A stretch of 64,000 nucleotides of DNA from Saccharicrinis fermentans DSM 9555 = JCM 21142 (GTDB lineage Bacteria; Bacteroidota; Bacteroidia; Bacteroidales; Marinilabiliaceae). The stretch is taken from the NCBI RefSeq assembly GCF_000517085.1, contig NZ_KI912107.1, positions 5,862,712 through 5,926,711 on the forward strand, written 5' to 3'. Every line of letters begins with the position of its first letter. Position 1 is the first letter of the stretch. This document shows positions 35,101-44,718 of the stretch, one piece after another. The notes under the pieces were generated by a model, which saw nothing but the letters and a program-made list of their open reading frames with translations, searched no databases and was not told the origin of the DNA. A program made the translations under genes and the position numbers.

Positions 35101-36506
35101 CCTGTCCATATGCAACCGTTGGGGTCTTGGGTGATGGATCTTACTAAATTGTCTGTGATCTGTTGAATATTTTTCTTTAATAGTATATGATGGAAGGCAG
35201 GATTCTTTTTTATGACTTTTTCTAGGCCTCCCTTATATTGGCCGGTGCCTACCCACATTAGTCCAGTTTTGTCTTCTGTAATGCAGTGGACAATGTCCGA
35301 GGCTATAGAATGATCATTGGAAAGCTCGTTGGAATGGTTAATAAAGGTGTTGTTTTTTCTGTCGTAGAAAGAAAGCGCCCCACCATGTAAGCCTATCCAA
35401 AGATTAGAATCTCTATCTTCATAAAAAACATGACGTTCTAGGTCGGTAATGGCTTTGTGTTTTGCTATTTGATAGGTTTCGGATGTGTCTTTGGTTATAT
35501 CATACCTGGTTAATCCATATTTGTCGGTGGTAATCCATGCGTTATTATAGTAGTCAAAATATATATTATCCACATTATATCCATGAATATCAATGTTTTT
35601 CCATTTGTGGTTGGATGGATGTACCATGGTTAGACCATGGTTTTTAGATGCGATAAAAATATCTTGGGAAGGAGATTTAAATAGTTTTAAAATATGGTTG
35701 CTTTGGATAAAGGAGCTATTACTATTACTGAGTATACGGTATGAAGAAGTGTTCTTATTATAGACGACAATGCCGTATTTTTCGGTGGAGAACCATATCT
35801 CTTGGTTTGTTTCAACTGCAGAATGAAAGGAATAATGAATGAAAAGGTGTTGGAAATTAAAGGTGTTTTTTCTAAAATCTTTATGTGGTAACAAGTTTAT
35901 ACCATGTTGTGTGCCCACCCAAATATTTGAGTCCTTATCGGCTAAAATAAACCGAACATTATTATTTGTGATGGTGTACCGTCCTTTGTCGCTAATACGA
36001 AAGCGTTCGTATGCGTCATCAGAAGGCTGATGCTTTAAATAATAGATCCCTCTTCCTGAAGTACCTACCCAAACCTCGTTAGTAGAGTATTGTAAGAAAA
36101 ACGAGGATTGTTTTACCTTATTAAAATCAGGATCGTTGTAGTCAGGAAAACTGGTAAATACTTCCCGTCGTGGATTAAAAGAATGGAAGTAGTGATCGTA
36201 GGTTTCTAACCAGATATAATCTAAGCTATCTTGCCACAATTTAATGATGCGATTGTTCGTGAAGTTGTTTTTGCCTTCAGATTGTTGATTGTATATTTTA
36301 AAGTTAAATCCATCGTACCTGTTTAAACCATTCCGCGTACCAATCCACAAGAATCCTTTCTTGTCACACAAAATACTTGAAACGGAGCTTTGTGATAGTC
36401 CATCTTTGGTATCAAAATGTTCAAATCTGTAAATATCTTGTGCATTACTTATCAAAGATATTATAAGAATAGTATATAATAAAAACTGTTTTTTAATATT
36501 TCTCAT
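32124..36506 (-). CDS. Hybrid two-component system regulator (HTCS) of the pectin locus
   Basis: Complete 1460-residue HTCS on the - strand, with the ATG at 36504-36506 and a signal peptide ending ISNAQ. The periplasmic part has two seven-bladed propellers' worth of repeats (WIGTRNGLNRYDG, WFGTSGGGVSTIQL), then a Y_Y_Y domain, a membrane segment (AYSIYAIILIMLLMIV), HisKA (NISHEIRTPLTLIL), HATPase (SSGIGLSLAFELAK), receiver (IITDIMMPELDG) and AraC-type HTH ending FGYPPSKVKHH. It is clearly different in sequence from the two mannan-side regulators. It is divergent from GH105 and the pectin genes, which it probably controls (inference). A 22-nt perfect palindrome lies 33 bp upstream of its start. 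Confidence 0.95.
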   Translation of the reverse strand: MRNIKKQFLLYTILIISLISNAQDIYRFEHFDTKDGLSQSSVSSILCDKKGFLWIGTRNGLNRYDGFNFKIYNQQSEGKNNFTNNRIIKLWQDSLDYIWLETYDHYFHSFNPRREVFTSFPDYNDPDFNKVKQSSFFLQYSTNEVWVGTSGRGIYYLKHQPSDDAYERFRISDKGRYTITNNNVRFILADKDSNIWVGTQHGINLLPHKDFRKNTFNFQHLFIHYSFHSAVETNQEIWFSTEKYGIVVYNKNTSSYRILSNSNSSFIQSNHILKLFKSPSQDIFIASKNHGLTMVHPSNHKWKNIDIHGYNVDNIYFDYYNNAWITTDKYGLTRYDITKDTSETYQIAKHKAITDLERHVFYEDRDSNLWIGLHGGALSFYDRKNNTFINHSNELSNDHSIASDIVHCITEDKTGLMWVGTGQYKGGLEKVIKKNPAFHHILLKKNIQQITDNLVRSITQDPNGCIWTGTKSGELYVIDEDLQEVIRYDANKPIAPGFTNTNIYTIFFDNNHYVWIGSKGHGLFVSTSPLPPKTTDYTHLRFINYQHAAKNPYSLCNNNIYSIKQDPLHNIWIGTFGNGISITNAHTINSLEFENYNSNNSTLSNNLVRDIEVDTDSNIWVATSFGLNVLPMDSLSNHNIKFRSFFKDINSDNSLNYNDIIEIYEDSKKRLWFGTSGGGVSTIQLPLCDSPIFSTLTSKGNGLSNNAVFGILEDLNHKIWFSTEYGLNRYDNEKHSIEIFNTKNGLSFNSFSENTSCKLKDGALLFGGTHGIELLHPNMIDIPNIQCNIEFTNFQLFNKDVVIGKSKSPLNKSITFTKEIQLSHKQSSFSIQYRALDFLDPEKTQYAFILKGFEHDWNYVGNQTKATYTNLPHGMYTFMVKNTNRNGQWTTHYKTLTIEILPPWWKSFWAYSIYAIILIMLLMIVRSIVLRVQKYRNDLLLEKKINELKLRFFTNISHEIRTPLTLILGPLEDILEENTIGEHIQKQLILMRKNTKRMLQLVNQLLDFRRIQNNKMTLKVQEIDLNEFAQDIYTSFIPLAKHNGIRFKINPYHERINIWADIIQIDSILYNLISNALKYTPRGKQVSITIFTDTEADTAKIQVIDEGPGIPNDHIADIFSRYVILNNNSNMSSGIGLSLAFELAKLHGGNIELKSEVGKGSTFCLSLPLNKQVILEKANVSAIENTNISPVANHDEELIMNPQHLEQKPIDKNIDTILIVEDNTSIASYIKDKLSYNYNCFVAGNGIQGLQLAEVHNPDVIITDIMMPELDGIEMTKKLKENFSTCHIPIIMMTAKCDTRDKISGFETGAEAYITKPLNSSYLKAVIHSLIKQRKLVISKFRDNKTIDPKTLKVNTKDEKFMQDLMKYIETNYSKDLGVEGVAEHFFVSRTVFYNKVKGLTGLSPLEYIRQVKLKIALELLQKGYTVADAAFKIGYTDAKYFSKQFKMMFGYPPSKVKHH

Positions 36507-36538
36507 ATCCGTTGCTTAAACCCGAAAAATGTATTAGA

Positions 36539-36560
36539 AAATACAATACGTATTGTATTT
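36539..36560. promoter_or_regulatory. Perfect 22-nt palindrome upstream of HTCS
   Basis: AAATACAATACGTATTGTAT plus TT is its own complement. It has no loop, lies 33 bp before the HTCS start codon, and would suit a dimeric DNA-binding protein, for instance autoregulation by the HTCS. Confidence 0.45.
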
Positions 36561-36620
36561 ACTATCCATCAAGTAGCCGGCTAACTTGTTTCGTATGGTT
36601 ATAATTTGTCTCTCAGTTGC

Positions 36621-36687
36621 CATGTGGAACTCGCCAGAATTAATGATCTCTTTATGTGCAAATCCTTTCCCCTGGCTCGTTTCAATC
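36621..36687 (-). repeat. Dispersed stem-loop leader element, copy C
   Basis: Read on the - strand, the core arms GAAACGAGCC and GGCGAGTTCC pair as in copies A and B, including the tandem G.A. The following 35 nt on this strand still resemble the spacer that precedes ATG in the other copies, but the start codon position reads ACG (CATACGAAAC). It is therefore not in front of an intact gene; the HTCS ATG is about 115 nt further on. Confidence 0.65.
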
Positions 36688-36871
36688 CACCTTAGCGGTG
36701 CGATACCTCAATTCAACAAGTGATTGATTGATTGTGCTTTTACTTTTCGTGACGAAGTTCTCATACTTCATTCGGATTAAAACAAATATAACAATTTAAT
36801 GGCATTTTTAATAGTTGATGAATCGTATTGTGGCATGTGTTTATTTTGTTAACATGCTTATTATTAATGAA

Positions 36872-36911
36872 TAGACTAAATGTCTACCTTAATATTGGAC
36901 GATTTGTCTAC
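36872..36911. promoter_or_regulatory. Repeated TGTCTAC motif, operator candidate
   Basis: TAGACTAAATGTCTA (palindromic, around 36872-36886) is followed by a second TGTCTAC 24 nt after the first. Spaced direct or inverted repeats in front of the first gene of a PUL are what an AraC-type HTCS domain usually binds. The motif is short, so this is only a candidate. Confidence 0.35.
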
Positions 36912-37046
36912 TATATTTAGGTGAAATATATCCCTTGTAGGGTTATGGATTTTATAATTTTAAAAATGTTATTTCAATGATAAAAATACGAGAGCAAAAA
37001 GTATATCCATAAGAAACCATAAAATATAACACAGAATAATTATTAA

Positions 37047-38237
37047 ATGATGAATTATATAATCTACATATCGTGCTTGGTATTTATGTTAGGATGCCAA
37101 CAACCTAATTCAAAAAAAACAGATGCGCATCGTATGGCTGAAGAAAAATGGTCCGTAAGGATGGCGGATGCCGTGATGTGTGAATATGATAGTTTGGTTT
37201 ATTATTTAAATCCGCGTAAAGTGAAGTGGGAGTATGACTACGCATTTCTTGGGGGAGCTATTGATAAATTGGGTAATATAGATGAAAAGTACTCTCATTA
37301 TATGGAAGCGTACATAGATTATTTTGTAAGGGATGATGGTTCTATTGCTACATATAAGCAGCAGATTTACAATATAGACAGGATCAATCCCGGCAAGAAC
37401 TTGATAACTCTTTATAAAAGGACTGGTAAAGAAAAGTATAAAAAGGCCATTGAGCAGTTGGTGAAGCAAATGGAAGAACAGCCTAAAACAAAAAGTGGGG
37501 GCTACTGGCATAAAAAGGTATATCCTTATCAAATGTGGTTAGATGGAATATATATGGCATCTCCTTTTTTAGCTCAATATGCCAAGGAATTTAATAAGCC
37601 TGCATGGTTTGATAAGGTTACTTTTCAAATTCAACTGATATATGCTAAAACAAAAGATGAATCATCGGGATTGCTTTATCATGCCTGGGATGAGAGCAGA
37701 GAACAGAAATGGAGTAATCCTGATACCGGTTGCTCACCGCACTTTTGGAGTAGAGCCATGGGGTGGTATGTCATGGCAATTGTGGATGTGTTGGATTTTT
37801 TGCCTGAGAACCATGAGGATAGAGCTAAGCTCGTGCGTATTCTTCAAGAAACATGTGATGCCATTGTTAAGGTGAGGGATGGAGAAACGGGTCTTTGGTA
37901 CCAGGTCTTAGATCAGGCGAATAGAGAAGGTAATTATCTCGAAGGCTCCGGATCAGCAATGTTTACTTATGTTTTTGCCAAAGGAGCCAATAAAGGGTAT
38001 CTGAAACCTGCGTTTTTAGCACTTGCGAATGAATCATTTAATGGTATGGTGGAGCATCTAATAGCTAATACTCCTCAGGGTACCATCGAAATGAGAGATA
38101 TATGTGGGGGATGTGGATTGGGCGGAGATCCATATCGTGATGGTTCGTTTGAATATTATATCACCGAAAAAAAAGTTATCAATGATACAAAAGGTGTAGC
38201 GCCATTTATTCTGGCTGCCATTGAGTTAGATAGATAG
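37047..38237 (+). CDS. GH105 unsaturated rhamnogalacturonyl/galacturonyl hydrolase
   Basis: Hydrolyses the unsaturated sugar left at the non-reducing end by pectate or rhamnogalacturonan lyases. Lipoprotein signal with lipobox MLGC (Cys17). The (alpha/alpha)6 barrel shows WEYDYAFLGGAIDKL, catalytic Asp166 in MWLDGIYMASPF, HFWSRAMGWYVMA, and GGCGLGGDPYRDGSFEYYI near the end. 396 residues, slightly long for the family because of the lipoprotein leader. It is the first gene of the pectin operon and is followed by PL1 after 27 nt, so its substrate would come from the two lyases encoded downstream. Confidence 0.94.
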   Translation: MMNYIIYISCLVFMLGCQQPNSKKTDAHRMAEEKWSVRMADAVMCEYDSLVYYLNPRKVKWEYDYAFLGGAIDKLGNIDEKYSHYMEAYIDYFVRDDGSIATYKQQIYNIDRINPGKNLITLYKRTGKEKYKKAIEQLVKQMEEQPKTKSGGYWHKKVYPYQMWLDGIYMASPFLAQYAKEFNKPAWFDKVTFQIQLIYAKTKDESSGLLYHAWDESREQKWSNPDTGCSPHFWSRAMGWYVMAIVDVLDFLPENHEDRAKLVRILQETCDAIVKVRDGETGLWYQVLDQANREGNYLEGSGSAMFTYVFAKGANKGYLKPAFLALANESFNGMVEHLIANTPQGTIEMRDICGGCGLGGDPYRDGSFEYYITEKKVINDTKGVAPFILAAIELDR

Positions 38238-38264
38238 TGGTCGTTACTGTTAAATGATAAAAAA

Positions 38265-39593
38265 ATGAAGTATTTTTTAATGTTCATCTTTGGGATGCTA
38301 TGGTTGATGCCTCCTGCTACTTGTTGTAAGAATAAAGAAGTACTTGCCTTTCCCGGAGCGGAAGGAGCAGGTAAATTAACAACAGGTGGCAGAGGGGGTA
38401 TCGTTTATAGGGTTACTAACTTAAATGATGATGGGCCGGGTAGTTTGCGTGATGGTATACAGAAAAAAGAGCCCCGTATTATTGTTTTTGCGGTCAATGG
38501 TTATATTGATTTGAAATCAAGGTTAGATATTAACTATGGTGATGTTACCATTGCCGGGCAATCGGCCCCTGGCGAAGGAATATGTTTGCGAGGATTTGGA
38601 TTGCGTATTAATGCTGATAATGTGATCATCCGGTATGTAAGAATACGTCCTGGCGATGCTGCTCATACCGAATTAGATGCACTGACAGGTATGAGACATA
38701 AGAATATAATCGTGGATCATTGTAGTTTGAGCTGGGCTACCGATGAGGTTTGTTCGTTATATGATAATGAGAACATGAGCGTGCAATGGTGCATTATCAG
38801 TGAAAGTTTAAATCAAAGTTACCATTCAAAAGGAAAACATGGTTATGGCGGAATATGGGGAGGTATGAAAGCTACTTTTCATCATAACCTGTTGGCCCAT
38901 CACACCAGTAGAAATCCGCGTTTACAGGGAGCCAGAAGACTGTCTTCTCCACAAACAGAACATGTAGAAATTGTTAATAATGTGATATATAACTGGCAGT
39001 CAAAGTGCATGTATGCGGGAGAGCAAGGAAGGTATATTATTTCGGCCAATTACTTTAAACCCGGGCCGGCAACAAAAGCATCGGCCAAATACAGGTTATT
39101 GGAGCCTTATGCCCCATATGCCTTTTTTCAATTTAGCAAAAATATACTGGAGGGAAACAATGAAGTAAGTAAAGATAATCTGAAAGGTATACAGCTCGAG
39201 AAAGATACAATATCAATGTATTTTAAGAAATCGATAAAGAGTGCTTCTGATTATCAAATAGAGTCAGCTTATCATGCCTTTGAAAGGGTGTTGAAATATG
39301 CAGGAGCCAGTAAAGTACGGGATAAAATAGACAAAAGAGTTATTGCTGAAGTTAGGAATGGAACAGCCAATGGAACATCCCATGGAATTATTGATAAGCC
39401 TCAAGATGCTGGTGGCTGGGGTGTAATGGAAGCGCTTGATTCACCAGAAGATACCGATCAGGACGGAATACCAAACTCGTGGGAAATAAAGAATAATCTG
39501 AATCCAAAGGATAAATCTGATGCATCGGTTTATATGCTGGATAAAGAATATACAAATATAGAAATCTACTTAAACAGTCTGGTTAGCAAGTGA
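38265..39593 (+). CDS. PL1-family pectate lyase, secreted
   Basis: Cleaves polygalacturonate by beta-elimination. Signal peptide about residues 1-21. Right-handed beta-helix of PL1 type with AFPGAEGAGKLTTGGRGG, VTNLNDDGPGSLRDGI, VTIAGQSAPGEGICLRGFGL, IIVDHCSLSWATDE and HHNLLAHHTSRNPRLQGA, which holds the conserved Arg. The C-terminal 60 residues include DSPEDTDQDGIPNSWEIKN, a thrombospondin type 3-like or dockerin-like calcium-binding stretch. It sits between GH105 and susC. The product would be unsaturated oligogalacturonides, the GH105 substrate. Confidence 0.92.
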   Translation: MKYFLMFIFGMLWLMPPATCCKNKEVLAFPGAEGAGKLTTGGRGGIVYRVTNLNDDGPGSLRDGIQKKEPRIIVFAVNGYIDLKSRLDINYGDVTIAGQSAPGEGICLRGFGLRINADNVIIRYVRIRPGDAAHTELDALTGMRHKNIIVDHCSLSWATDEVCSLYDNENMSVQWCIISESLNQSYHSKGKHGYGGIWGGMKATFHHNLLAHHTSRNPRLQGARRLSSPQTEHVEIVNNVIYNWQSKCMYAGEQGRYIISANYFKPGPATKASAKYRLLEPYAPYAFFQFSKNILEGNNEVSKDNLKGIQLEKDTISMYFKKSIKSASDYQIESAYHAFERVLKYAGASKVRDKIDKRVIAEVRNGTANGTSHGIIDKPQDAGGWGVMEALDSPEDTDQDGIPNSWEIKNNLNPKDKSDASVYMLDKEYTNIEIYLNSLVSK

Positions 39594-39673
39594 AATGCAC
39601 AGTATGCCATTCTTAGGCAATATCCTTTGGGTATTTCTATGGAATTATTGTGCACTGAAATTTAAATCAAAAA

Positions 39674-42600
39674 ATGAAGAAGATGAAAAAAAATCATTTG
39701 AAAAATGGCCGAATGGTCATGCTTAGTTGGCTGATGCTGATGTTTTGCAGCATGAGTGGCTTTGCACAAGTGCTAAATGGCAAGGTAACCGATACTCAGG
39801 ATGATCCGTTACCGGGTGTTACGGTGATGCTGAAAGGATCCTCTACGGTGGGTACAATTACAGATATCAATGGAATGTATACTTTAAAAGTAAATAATTT
39901 AAAATCAGATGTAATTGTTGTTTCTTTTATTGGGATGGAAACCCAAGAAATTGCCGTGGATGGTAGGTCAACAATTAATATAGTGATGACCGACGCCTAT
40001 ACTCAATTGGATGAAGTTGTGGCTGTTGGATATGGAACCGTGAAGAAAAGAGATATTACGGGTTCTGTTTCATCGGTGAAGGGTGATGCGCTGGAAGCCA
40101 TACCTGTAACTTCGGCTGCTCAGGCGATGGCCGGACAGATGGCCGGAGTTAATATCACTACAACGGAAGGATCTCCTGATGCGGAAGTTAATATTCGTAT
40201 ACGTGGAGGTGGTTCTATTACTCAGGATAATTCGCCTATGTATATTGTAGATGGTTTTCCTGTGAGTACAATTTCCGATATTCCTGCTTCCGAAATACAA
40301 TCCATCGATGTACTTAAAGATGCTTCCTCTACTGCTATTTATGGAGCTCGTGGTGCCAATGGTGTGATCATTATTACTACTAAAAGCGGAAAAGAAGGGA
40401 AAGTCTCTGTGAGTTATAATGCCTATACTGGTATAAAAAAAATAGCCAATGAATTGGATGTGCTCAGCGTGGAGGATTTTGTTCGTTGGCAATATGAGTA
40501 TGCAGTGCTAAAGAATGGAATGGATGAGCTAGATTCCTATGAAAAGTATTTTGGATATTATAAGGATATAGATCTTTATAATGGACAAAAGGGGAATGAC
40601 TGGATGGAGCAGGTTTATGGACGAACAGGAACTACCTTTAGTAATGACCTAAGTGTGAAGGGCGGATCAGAGAAATTTGCCTATAACTTTAGCTATGCGG
40701 GTGTCAATAACAAAGAAATTATGTTGGGGTCTGATTTTGACCGTACAAACTTAGTCCTAAAGCTGGATCATAAGCCCAATGAGAAAATTAAAATTTCCTA
40801 TTCGGTGCGTTATTCCGATACGGAAATTAATGGTGGAGGAGCCATTGAGCAAACGACGGCTACACCATCCGATTCTCGCGTAAAGCATGCAATGATATAT
40901 TCTCCAATTCCATTGAATGGACTAGAGGACTACGCAGATGAGGAGGTGTCGAGTTATATGATTAACCCCCTTACTGCCGTTGATGATAATGATAAAAAAC
41001 AAGAAAGAACTACCCTGAATATGGGGGGGGAGCTTTTCTTGGGAAATCATAGAAGGATTAACTTTTAAAACAGAACTGGGACTGCAATCCTATACCTATA
41101 CTGAAGATCGTTTTTATGGTACCAGTACTTATTATGTGAATAATAATGTGGAGGCTGATTATCAGGGGTCACCAGCCGCTAGGATACGCAAAAGAAAGAA
41201 AGACTCCTTTAGAAATACAAACTCTTTAAATTATGATTTTAAAAATGTAATAAATGACGATACGCATTCTTTAAAACTACTTATTGGGCAAGAGCTTTTA
41301 GAATCGGAACAAAGTGAATTGACCAATATTATACAGGGATATCCATCATTTTTTACATCCAGTGAAGTGTTTAGGTTGACTTCGCAGGGAAATCCATTGA
41401 GTACCGATAATATCATTAGTGCAGATGATAAGTTGTTGTCATTTTTTGGAAGGGTAAATTATGGTTATCAAGGTAAATATTTGCTTTCTGCAACCTTCAG
41501 AGCTGATGGATCCAGTAAATTTGGAAACGGAAACCGTTGGGGATATTTCCCCTCAGCGGCTGTTGCCTGGCGAATCTCTGAGGAAGGTTTTATGCAAAGC
41601 ACGGCCTCTATACTGAGTAACCTAAAATTACGACTAAGTTACGGAACAGCAGGTAATAATAATATTCCTTCAGGTCAGTTGATGCAGGAATTCAATTCTG
41701 GTTCTACCACTTATATTAATAATGTTGACTCTTACTGGGCAGTATCTTCTCGTATGGCGAACCCTGATTTGGTGTGGGAAACAACAGTAACACGTAATAC
41801 CGGATTAGACTATGGTTTGTTTAATAATAGGCTAAATGGTTCGTTTGAAGCTTACCTGAATACCACGACCGACTTACTCATTGACTTCCCGGTTTCGGGT
41901 ACTGGTTATTCATCTCAGTTCAGAAATATGGGTGAAACAGAAAATAAAGGTTTTGAGGCATCTATCAACTGGATCGCCATCGATCAACCTAAATATGGTT
42001 TGAGTATAGGGTTTAATATTGCGATGAATCGTAACCAGATTAATTCGCTTGGTATGATGGAAGATTATGGAGTATCCTCAGGTTGGGCATCTACCGAAAT
42101 AGGTAACGATTACTGGATTGCAAAAGGAGCTCCTGTGGGACAAATAAGAGGTTATTTGTCAGATGGTAGATATGAGGTGTCCGATTTTGAAAGTTATGAT
42201 GCTTCGGCAGGTAAGTGGGTGCTAAAAGAAGGCGTAGCTAATACGGATTTGATAGGTGATATCCGCCCTGGATCGATGAAGCTGAAGGATACAGACGGCG
42301 ATTTTGATGTTGATCAGGATGATGTGAGAATTATTGGTGATGTAAATCCGCTGGGAACAGGAGGTTTTAATATTGCGGGTCGCTTTTATGGCTTTGATCT
42401 TTCTGCTGTATTTAGCTATAGCTATGGAAACGATGTGTATAATGCCAATAAAATTGAGTATACTTCCACCAGTAGATACCCATATCGTAATATGATTGAT
42501 ATGATGGCTGAGGGTGAAAGATGGGTAAATATTGATGATGAAGGACAACTGGTTAATGATCCTGCGCAATTGGAAGCCATGAATGAAAATACAACCATGT

Positions 42601-42896
42601 GGTCGCCTTACATGGATAGGTATGTATTGAGTGATTGGGCGGTTGAAGATGCATCTTTCCTTCGTCTTAATACATTAACCCTGGGGTATTCCATCCCTAA
42701 ATCACTCACGCAAAAAGTCCATATCAATAACATGAGGTTTTATGCCACCTGTAACAATGTGTTTGTGCTGACCAATTATAGTGGATTCGACCCTGAGGTA
42801 TCAACCCGTAGGTCAACCCCGCTTACTCCTGGAGTAGATTATTCTCCTTACCCTAAGAGCAGGCAGTTTATTTTTGGTTTAAACCTTAATTTTTAA
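39674..42896 (+). pseudogene. SusC-like TonB-dependent transporter, frameshifted at a G8 tract
   Basis: The first frame (39674-41068) encodes signal peptide, carboxypeptidase-like domain (NGKVTDTQDDPLPGVTVM), TonB-box region (VAVGYGTVKKRDI), plug (YIVDGFPVS, ASSTAIYGARGANGVI) and the early barrel up to LNMGG, then ends out of frame. The barrel continues in another frame from 41031 (SFSWEIIEGLTFKTELGLQS) to FIFGLNLNF at 42896. The switch falls in eight consecutive G at 41023-41030; seven would keep one frame of about 1073 residues. Both halves look fully conserved. This may be a base-call error, a recent mutation or a slippage-prone on/off switch. Partner SusD follows after 18 nt. Substrate by context: pectic oligosaccharides. 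Confidence 0.93.
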
Positions 42897-42914
42897 TTGA
42901 AGTAATTGAAAATC

Positions 42915-44687
42915 ATGAAGAAGATAACATATATATTAATATTATTTTTCGCAATGATCATGTCATCATGCGAAGAAGACTACTTGGATGCGCCTACACA
43001 GTCTACGATGGATGAGTCTTTGATATTCTCAAAACATGAGTTGGCTAAGGGTGCGATTGATGGAATAAAAGAGGTAATAGGACAGACCAACTCATATAGA
43101 GGCCGTTTCTTAACTCATTATGGTTCTAATACCGATATTGAGTGGAATAACTCAACAAGTTCTAATGCCCGGGGAGATTTATCCAGATATATTAATTCTC
43201 CTACCAATACAGATATGAATAGGAGTAATGTGTATTGGGCTATGTTATATACTGGCATTGAACGTGCTAATATCTGTATTCGAGGTCTACGGAATTATGG
43301 TAATCCTGAACCTGGGACTGAGATGGGGCAGCTTTTAGGAGAGGCCATTACTTTACGAGCCATTTATTATGCCGACTTATTAAAAGCTCATGGCGATATT
43401 GTGGCTCGCTTTGAACCGATTACTTCTGAAACAATCTACTTACCCAAGAGTAATAGGGATGTTATTTATAAGCAGCTTATTGCTGACTTAGAAGAAGCGG
43501 CAAGCTTAGTGGCATGGCCCAATGAAACAGAAGCAACTTCGACTACTGAAATGGTGAACAAAGCCTTTGTGAAGGCCTTTAGAGCGCGCCTATGCCTGAT
43601 GGCTTCAGGTTTTTCACAAAGGGGTAATAGTATTCGCAGAAGTACGGATCCAGAACTTGCACCAGAGGTTCTTTATCCTATTGCATTGCAGGAATGTAAA
43701 GATGTTATTGAAAGTAATACTGTTGCGCTGGAAAGTAGTTTTGAAACTTTATGGAGAAAGAACTGTGAAGAAGTCATTACTGCTGGTGGTGAGTCTTTAT
43801 GGGAAATTCCTTATTCCGAAGGCCGGGGGCGTCATCTGTTTACTTATGGAGTTAAGCACCAAATAGCAGATCAATATACAGGCCAGCCACGTGGAGGAAC
43901 ATTTGGCCCTCTTCCTCATGTATATTATGATTTTGATGCAAAGGATACTCGTAGGGATGTAACCTGTGTGCCTTATCTGTGGAGTAAGTCTAATCCTGCA
44001 ATCCAGGAGCTGGATGGGGTTGAAATATGGTATTTTGGAAAATGGCGCTATGAGTGGATGACAAGGTATGTAACATCGACTAATGATGATGGTGTAAATA
44101 AAATTTATATGCGCTATGCCGAGGTATTGTTAATGGCTGCTGAAATTGAAAATGAACTAAATGGGCCAACTGCTGCTGCTCCTTACTTGAAAGAAATTCG
44201 AAAAAGAGCATTTTTGCCAACTGATTGGTCTGAAAAAGTGGATGCTTATGTGGATGTGTTGGCTACTAAAGAAGCTATGTTTGAGGCTATTGTGAAAGAG
44301 CATGGCTTTGAATTGTGTGGTGAAATGGAAAGAAAACAGGCTTTGATTCGTTGGAATATGCTGAAATCTAAAATGGATGAAGCCAAACAAAAAATGGATG
44401 AGCTACGCAACTTGGTGGGTGATTATTTTGATGTGCCGTCTACGATATATTATGGTTATCTGTCTGATGGTGAAACCCTCGATATATATGGTCTGGAAAG
44501 AGGAGAGAGTGACGATAAGTCAGCTGATTACGACTATCAGACAACTTGGATCAGTGCTTCCAAAATAGATGATGAAAAAATAAATTCTATCTATACCAAT
44601 AACCCGGATGAAAACCAGTTCTGGCCTATTTGGCAAGAGTTTATTGATAACAGTAACGGAATGTTGAATAACGATCCTATTGAATAG
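42915..44687 (+). CDS. SusD-like outer-membrane lipoprotein of the pectin locus
   Basis: I chose ATG 42915, which opens MKKITYILILFFAMIMSSC with lipobox SSC. Typical SusD sequence: EEDYLDAPTQSTMDESLIFS, LLGEAITLRAIYYADLLKAHG, MRYAEVLLMAAEIENELNG, and the C-terminal helix near LCGEMERKQALIRWNML. It is 590 residues long. It is the partner of the frameshifted SusC directly upstream. The next lipoprotein gene starts 31 nt after its stop. Confidence 0.95.
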   Translation: MKKITYILILFFAMIMSSCEEDYLDAPTQSTMDESLIFSKHELAKGAIDGIKEVIGQTNSYRGRFLTHYGSNTDIEWNNSTSSNARGDLSRYINSPTNTDMNRSNVYWAMLYTGIERANICIRGLRNYGNPEPGTEMGQLLGEAITLRAIYYADLLKAHGDIVARFEPITSETIYLPKSNRDVIYKQLIADLEEAASLVAWPNETEATSTTEMVNKAFVKAFRARLCLMASGFSQRGNSIRRSTDPELAPEVLYPIALQECKDVIESNTVALESSFETLWRKNCEEVITAGGESLWEIPYSEGRGRHLFTYGVKHQIADQYTGQPRGGTFGPLPHVYYDFDAKDTRRDVTCVPYLWSKSNPAIQELDGVEIWYFGKWRYEWMTRYVTSTNDDGVNKIYMRYAEVLLMAAEIENELNGPTAAAPYLKEIRKRAFLPTDWSEKVDAYVDVLATKEAMFEAIVKEHGFELCGEMERKQALIRWNMLKSKMDEAKQKMDELRNLVGDYFDVPSTIYYGYLSDGETLDIYGLERGESDDKSADYDYQTTWISASKIDDEKINSIYTNNPDENQFWPIWQEFIDNSNGMLNNDPIE

Positions 44688-44718
44688 TTGGATGCAAATA
44701 AATATTAAAAATAATCAT

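Larger units (their letters stand above)
36507..37046. promoter_or_regulatory. Divergent regulatory region between HTCS and the pectin operon
   Basis: 540 nt without a gene. From left to right: a CCCGAAAAATGTATTAGAA tract like the arm of the palindrome at 26485; a perfect 22-nt palindrome (36539-36560); a stretch similar to the spacer at 2180-2310, interrupted by element copy C (36621-36687); then an AT-rich part with TGTCTAC repeated at 36881-36887 and 36905-36911 and a small palindrome around 36872-36886. Promoters for both directions should be here, but I cannot point to a convincing TAnnTTTG box. Confidence 0.55.
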
